This document shows, in pieces, positions 58,789 through 64,000 of a DNA stretch of 64,000 nucleotides. The stretch is from Erpobdella octoculata (Eukaryota > Annelida > Clitellata > Hirudinida > Erpobdellidae). The stretch covers positions 10,050,856-10,114,855 of the forward strand of contig OZ022241.1 in NCBI GenBank assembly GCA_963978895.1, in the 5' to 3' direction. Every line of letters begins with the position of its first letter. Positions within the stretch are counted from its first letter, which is position 1. Both the position numbers and the translations under genes were made by a program. A model generated the notes under the pieces. That model made no database searches and was not told the DNA's origin. It worked only from the letters and a program-made list of their open reading frames with translations.

Positions 58789-61700
58789 TGATAATCGGGC
58801 CGTGTTCTATTAGAACCGAATACACATTTTCAGTTTCGACAACTTTTATTTTTCAAAACTTTAAATCGCTGTATCTCCGAAACGGAGCGTCCTAGAGCAA
58901 AAAGGACCTCGGATTCGTGATCCTCGGGCCGAGTTCTATTAGAACCCAATACACATTTTCAGTTTCGACAACTTTTATTTTTCAAAACATTCAACCGCTG
59001 TATCTCCGAAACGGAGCGTCCTAGAGCAAAAAGGACCTCGGATTCGTGATCCTCGGGCCGAGTTCTATTAGGATTTTTAACAATTTTTCAGTTTTGATAA
59101 CTTTTATTTTTCAAAACTTTAAACCGCTGTATCTCCGAAACGGAGCGTCCTAGAGCAAAAAGGACCTCGGATTCGAGATCCTCGGGCCGAGTTCTATTCG
59201 GATGTGTAACAATTTTTCAGTTTTGACAACTTTTATTTTTCAAAACTTTAAACCGCTGTATCTCCGAAACGGAGCGTCCTAGAGCAAAAAGGACCTCGGA
59301 TTCGTGATCCTCTGGCCGAGTTCTATTAGGTTGTGTTACAATTTTTCAGTTTTGACAACTTTTATTTTTCAAAACTTTAAACCGCTGTATCTCCGAAACG
59401 GAGCGTCCTAGAGCAAAAAGGACCTCGGATTCGTGATCCTCGGGCCAAGTTCTATTAGGATGTGTAACAATTTTTCAGTTTTGACAACTTTTATTTTTCA
59501 AAACTTTAAACCGCTGTATCTCCGAAACGGAGCGTCCTAGAGCAAAAAGGACCTCGGATTCGTGATCCTCGGGCCGAGTCTATTAGAACTTAATACACAT
59601 TTTCAGTTTCGACAACTTTTATTTTTCAAAACTTTAAACCGCTGTATCTCCGAAACGGAGCGTCCTAGAGCAAAAAGGACCTCGGATTCGAGATCCTCGG
59701 GCCGAGTTCTATTCGGATGTGTAACAATTTTTCAGTTTTGACAACTTTCATTTTTCAAAACTTTAAACCGCTGTATCTCCGAAACGGAGCGTCCTAGAGC
59801 AAAAAGGACCTCGGATTCGTGATCCTCGGGCCGAGTTCTATTAGAACTTAATACACATTTTCAGTTTCGACAACTTTTATTTTTCAAAACTTTAAACCGC
59901 TGTATCTCCGAAACGGAGCGTCCTAGAGCAAAAAGGACCTTGGATTCGTGATCCTTGGGCCGAGTTCTATTAGGATGTGTAACAATTTTTCAGTTTTGAC
60001 AACTTTTATTTTTCAAAACTTTAAACCGCTGTATCTCCGAAACGGAGCGTCCTAGAGCAAAAAGGACCTTGGATTCGTGATCCTCGGGCCGAGTTCTATT
60101 AGAACTTAATACACATTTTCAGTTTCGACAACTTTTATTTTTCAAAACTTTAAACCGCTGTATCTCCGAAACGGAGCGTCCTAGAGCAAAAAGGACCTCG
60201 GATTCGAGATCCTCGGGCCGAGTTCTATTCGGATGTGTAACAATTTTTCAGTTTTGACAACTTTTATTTTTCAAAACTTTAAACCGCTGTATCTCCGAAA
60301 CGGAGCGTCCTAGAGCAAAAAGGACCTCGGATTCGTGATCCTCTGGCCGAGTTCTATTAGGTTGTGTTACAATTTTTCAGTTTTGACAACTTTTATTTTT
60401 CAAAACTTTAAACCGCTGTATCTCCGAAACGGAGCGTCCTAGAGCAAAAAGGACCTCGGATTCGTGATCCTCGGGCCGAGTTCTATTAGAACTTAATACA
60501 CATTTTCAGTTTCGACAACTTTTATTTTTCAAAACTTTAAACCGCTGTATCTCCGAAACGGAGCGTCCTAGAGCAAAAAGGACCTCGGATTCGAGATCCT
60601 CGGGCCGAGTTCTATTCGGATGTGTAACAATTTTTCAGTTTTGACAACTTTTATTTTTCAAAACTTTAAACCGCTGTATCTCCGAAACGGAGCGTCCTAG
60701 AGCAAAAAGGACCTCGGATTCGTGATCCTCGGGCCGAGTTCTATTAGAACCCAATACACATTTTCAGTTTCGACAACTTTTATTTTTCAAAACTTTAAAC
60801 CGCTGTATCTCCGAAACGGAGCGTCCTAGAGCAAAAAGGACCTTGGATTCGTGATCCTTGGGCCGAGTTCTATTAGGATGTGTAACAATTTTTCAGTTTT
60901 GACAACTTTTATTTTTCAAAACTTTAAACCGCTGTATCTCCGAAACGGAGCGTCCTAGAGCAAAAAGGACCTTGGATTCGTGATCCTCGGGCCGAGTTCT
61001 ATTAGAACTTAATACACATTTTCAGTTTCGACAACTTTTATTTTTCAAAACTTTAAACCGCTGTATCTCCGAAACGGAGCGTCCTAGAGCAAAAAGGACC
61101 TCGGATTCGAGATCCTCGGGCCGATTTCTATTCGGATGTGTAACAATTTTTCAGTTTTGACAACTTTTATTTTTCAAAACTTTAAACCGCTGTATCTCCG
61201 AAACGGAGCGTCCTAGAGCAAAAAGGACCTCGGATTCGTGATCCTCTGGCCGAGTTCTATTAGGTTGTGTTACAATTTTTCAGTTTTGACAACTTTTATT
61301 TTTCAAAACTTTAAACCACTGTATCTCCGAAACGGAGCGTCCTAGAGCAAAAAGGACCTCAGATTCGCGATCCTCGGGCCGAGTTCTATTAGAACCCAAT
61401 ACACATTTTCAGTTTCGACAACTTTTATTTTTCAAAACTTTAAACCGCTGTATCTCCGAAACGGAGCGTCCTAGAGCAAAAAGGACCTCGGATTCGTGAT
61501 CCTCTGGCCGAGTTCTATTAGGTTGTGTTACAATTTTTCAGTTTTGACAACTTTTATTTTTCAAAACTTTAAACCGCTGTATCTCCGAAACGGAGCGTCC
61601 TAGAGCAAAAAGGACCTCGGATTCGTGATCCTCTGGCCGAGTTCTATTAGGTTGTGTTACAATTTTTCAGTTTTGACAACTTTTATTTTTCAAAACTTTA

Positions 61701-63958
61701 AACCGCTGTATCTCCGAAACGGAGCGTCCTAGAGCAAAAAGGACCTCGGATTCGTGATCCTCGGGCCAAGTTCTATTAGGATGTGTAACAATTTTTCAGT
61801 TTTGACAACTTTTATTTTTCAAAACTTTAAACCGCTGTATCTCCGAAACGGAGCGTCCTAGAGCAAAAAGGACCTCGGATTCGTGATCCTCGGGCCGAGT
61901 CTATTAGAACTTAATACACATTTTCAGTTTCGACAACTTTTATTTTTCAAAACTTTAAACCGCTGTATCTCCGAAACGGAGCGTCCTAGAGCAAAAAGGA
62001 CCTCGGATTCGAGATCCTCGGGCCGAGTTCTATTCGGATGTGTAACAATTTTTCAGTTTTGACAACTTTCATTTTTCAAAACTTTAAACCGCTGTATCTC
62101 CGAAACGGAGCGTCCTAGAGCAAAAAGGACCTCGGATTCGTGATCCTCGGGCCGAGTTCTATTAGAACTTAATACACATTTTCAGTTTCGACAACTTTTA
62201 TTTTTCAAAACTTTAAACCGCTGTATCTCCGAAACGGAGCGTCCTAGAGCAAAAAGGACCTTGGATTCGTGATCCTTGGGCCGAGTTCTATTAGGATGTG
62301 TAACAATTTTTCAGTTTTGACAACTTTTATTTTTCAAAACTTTAAACCGCTGTATCTCCGAAACGGAGCGTCCTAGAGCAAAAAGGACCTTGGATTCGTG
62401 ATCCTCGGGCCGAGTTCTATTAGAACTTAATACACATTTTCAGTTTCGACAACTTTTATTTTTCAAAACTTTAAACCGCTGTATCTCCGAAACGGAGCGT
62501 CCTAGAGCAAAAAGGACCTCGGATTCGAGATCCTCGGGCCGAGTTCTATTCGGATGTGTAACAATTTTTCAGTTTTGACAACTTTTATTTTTCAAAACTT
62601 TAAACCGCTGTATCTCCGAAACGGAGCGTCCTAGAGCAAAAAGGACCTCGGATTCGTGATCCTCTGGCCGAGTTCTATTAGGTTGTGTTACAATTTTTCA
62701 GTTTTGACAACTTTTATTTTTCAAAACTTTAAACCGCTGTATCTCCGAAACGGAGCGTCCTAGAGCAAAAAGGACCTCGGATTCGTGATCCTCGGGCCGA
62801 GTTCTATTAGAACTTAATACACATTTTCAGTTTCGACAACTTTTATTTTTCAAAACTTTAAACCGCTGTATCTCCGAAACGGAGCGTCCTAGAGCAAAAA
62901 GGACCTCGGATTCGAGATCCTCGGGCCGAGTTCTATTCGGATGTGTAACAATTTTTCAGTTTTGACAACTTTTATTTTTCAAAACTTTAAACCGCTGTAT
63001 CTCCGAAACGGAGCGTCCTAGAGCAAAAAGGACCTCGGATTCGTGATCCTCGGGCCGAGTTCTATTAGAACCCAATACACATTTTCAGTTTCGACAACTT
63101 TTATTTTTCAAAACTTTAAACCGCTGTATCTCCGAAACGGAGCGTCCTAGAGCAAAAAGGACCTTGGATTCGTGATCCTTGGGCCGAGTTCTATTAGGAT
63201 GTGTAACAATTTTTCAGTTTTGACAACTTTTATTTTTCAAAACTTTAAACCGCTGTATCTCCGAAACGGAGCGTCCTAGAGCAAAAAGGACCTTGGATTC
63301 GTGATCCTCGGGCCGAGTTCTATTAGAACTTAATACACATTTTCAGTTTCGACAACTTTTATTTTTCAAAACTTTAAACCGCTGTATCTCCGAAACGGAG
63401 CGTCCTAGAGCAAAAAGGACCTCGGATTCGAGATCCTCGGGCCGATTTCTATTCGGATGTGTAACAATTTTTCAGTTTTGACAACTTTTATTTTTCAAAA
63501 CTTTAAACCGCTGTATCTCCGAAACGGAGCGTCCTAGAGCAAAAAGGACCTCGGATTCGTGATCCTCTGGCCGAGTTCTATTAGGTTGTGTTACAATTTT
63601 TCAGTTTTGACAACTTTTATTTTTCAAAACTTTAAACCACTGTATCTCCGAAACGGAGCGTCCTAGAGCAAAAAGGACCTCAGATTCGCGATCCTCGGGC
63701 CGAGTTCTATTAGAACCCAATACACATTTTCAGTTTCGACAACTTTTATTTTTCAAAACTTTAAACCGCTGTATCTCCGAAACGGAGCGTCCTAGAGCAA
63801 AAAGGACCTCGGATTCGTGATCCTCGGGCCGAGTTCTATTAGAACCCAATAGACATTTTCAGTTTTGACAACTTTTATTTTTCAAAACTTTAAACCGCTG
63901 TATCTCCGAAACGGAGCGTCCTAGAGCAAAAAGGACCTCGGATTCGTGATAATCGGGC
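57236..63958 (+). other. Sparse CENP-B boxes, cluster 9 (3 sites)
   Basis: Only 57241, 58789 and 63947 have intact boxes. Between 58789 and 63947 about 40 consecutive monomers lack one. Here the motif is altered in several ways: C at the essential A, CTGG for CGGG (59305, 60336, 61239, 61497, 61626), TTGGG (59949, 60852, 62270), or TTCGAGATC at the left side (59176, 59691, 60207). Confidence 0.8.
59305..63817 (+). repeat. 18-mer higher-order repeat, two tandem copies (2321-bp shift)
   Basis: 59305-61625 and 61626-63817. The unit is 18 x 129 minus 1, the missing base being in 'gagtctatt' (near 59579 and 61900). Markers are TTCGAGATC, 'cctctggcc', 'ggttgtgttac', 'gatccttggg', 'gaacttaat' and 'attcgcgatcc' (61368, 63689). 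Inside it a 7-mer is roughly duplicated (59691-60593 and 60594-61496). None of these monomers has an intact CENP-B box. Confidence 0.88.
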
Positions 63959-64000
63959 CGAGTTCTATTAGAACCCAATACACATTTTCAGTTTCGACAA
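63947..64000 (+). repeat. Partial monomer at the window edge
   Basis: The first 54 bases of a type A monomer with an AAT CENP-B box. The array continues beyond the window. Confidence 0.95.

Larger units (their letters stand above)
1..64000 (+). repeat. 129-bp satellite DNA array, head to tail
   Basis: The sequence repeats every 129 bases from the first base to the last, always in the same orientation, with no interruption. Starting each monomer at 'tgat', copies begin at 1, 130, 259, 388 and so on to 63947. I count 494 full copies, three 73-bp copies and a 54-base partial copy at the end. The length balances exactly with three 56-bp deletions (ending at 13874, 15882, 20083) and nine 1-bp indels: losses near 4957, 11905, 59579 and 61900; gains near 21300, 38084, 39375, 42214 and 53825. 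Divergence is mostly diagnostic substitutions shared by subfamilies. No genes, RNA genes, mobile elements or unique spacers are visible. The organisation is typical of eukaryotic centromeric or pericentromeric satellite; the species and family name are not recognised. Confidence 0.98.

Noticed and set aside
1..64000. CRISPR array
   Set aside because: There are no unique spacers, the unit is 129 bp, and the copies are directly adjacent and variable along their whole length.
1..64000. Inverted segments or strand switches within the array
   Set aside because: Every line read shows the same orientation of the 'ctccgaaacggag' and poly-T parts; no inversion junction was found.
1..64000. Assignment to a named satellite family or species
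   Set aside because: I do not recognise the monomer. A database search with the 129-bp consensus would decide it; I cannot run one.

Overview
The whole 64,000-base window is one uninterrupted head-to-tail satellite DNA array. I see no gene, RNA gene, transposon or unique sequence. The monomer is 129 bp, about 43% G+C by hand count of the consensus, and every copy is in the same orientation. Taking each monomer to begin at its 'tgat' (first at 1), I count 494 full-length and 3 shortened (73 bp) copies, then a 54-base partial copy at 63947-64000. Three 56-bp deletions and nine 1-bp indels account exactly for the window length, so nothing foreign is inserted. Both window edges lie inside the array, so the true array is longer.

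The size, regularity and higher-order structure point to a eukaryotic, probably centromeric or pericentromeric, block. The consensus keeps 9 CpGs where about 5.7 are expected by base composition. That hints at a genome without strong germline CpG methylation, such as many invertebrates. I do not recognise the family or species.

Two main monomer bodies alternate: type A ('aacccaatacacatttt' after the attag motif) and type B ('gatgtgtaacaattttt'). Both carry a conserved G+C-rich half with short inverted repeats (CTCCG-aaa-CGGAG, GTCCT-9 nt-AGGAC, CTCGG-g-CCGAG; type A adds GTTCT-att-AGAAC) and an A/T-tract half.

The most notable signal is at the monomer junction. About 132 of 498 monomers (roughly a quarter) have a perfect match to the minimal CENP-B box, nTTCGnnnnAnnCGGGn. 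Most of the rest have the same sequence with C in place of the essential A. This parallels the mix of box-plus and box-minus monomers in primate alpha satellite, in an unrelated repeat.

Variant monomers recur in fixed order, giving many local higher-order repeats (HORs) of 5 to 23 monomers. Layout: 1-12.7 kb, 5/6-mers and dispersed copies; 12.8-20.5 kb, a 2008-bp unit with the shortened monomer; 17.2-23.4 kb, an 11-mer; 23.2-32 kb, mixed blocks with a second 11-mer; 32-40.2 kb, 7-, 9- and 10-mers; 40.5-59 kb, a 4.9-kb block duplicated 11,611 bp away plus 8-, 11-, 12- and 22-mers; 59.3-63.9 kb, a 2321-bp duplication lacking intact CENP-B boxes. Open reading frames are by-products of a period divisible by three and are not annotated as genes.
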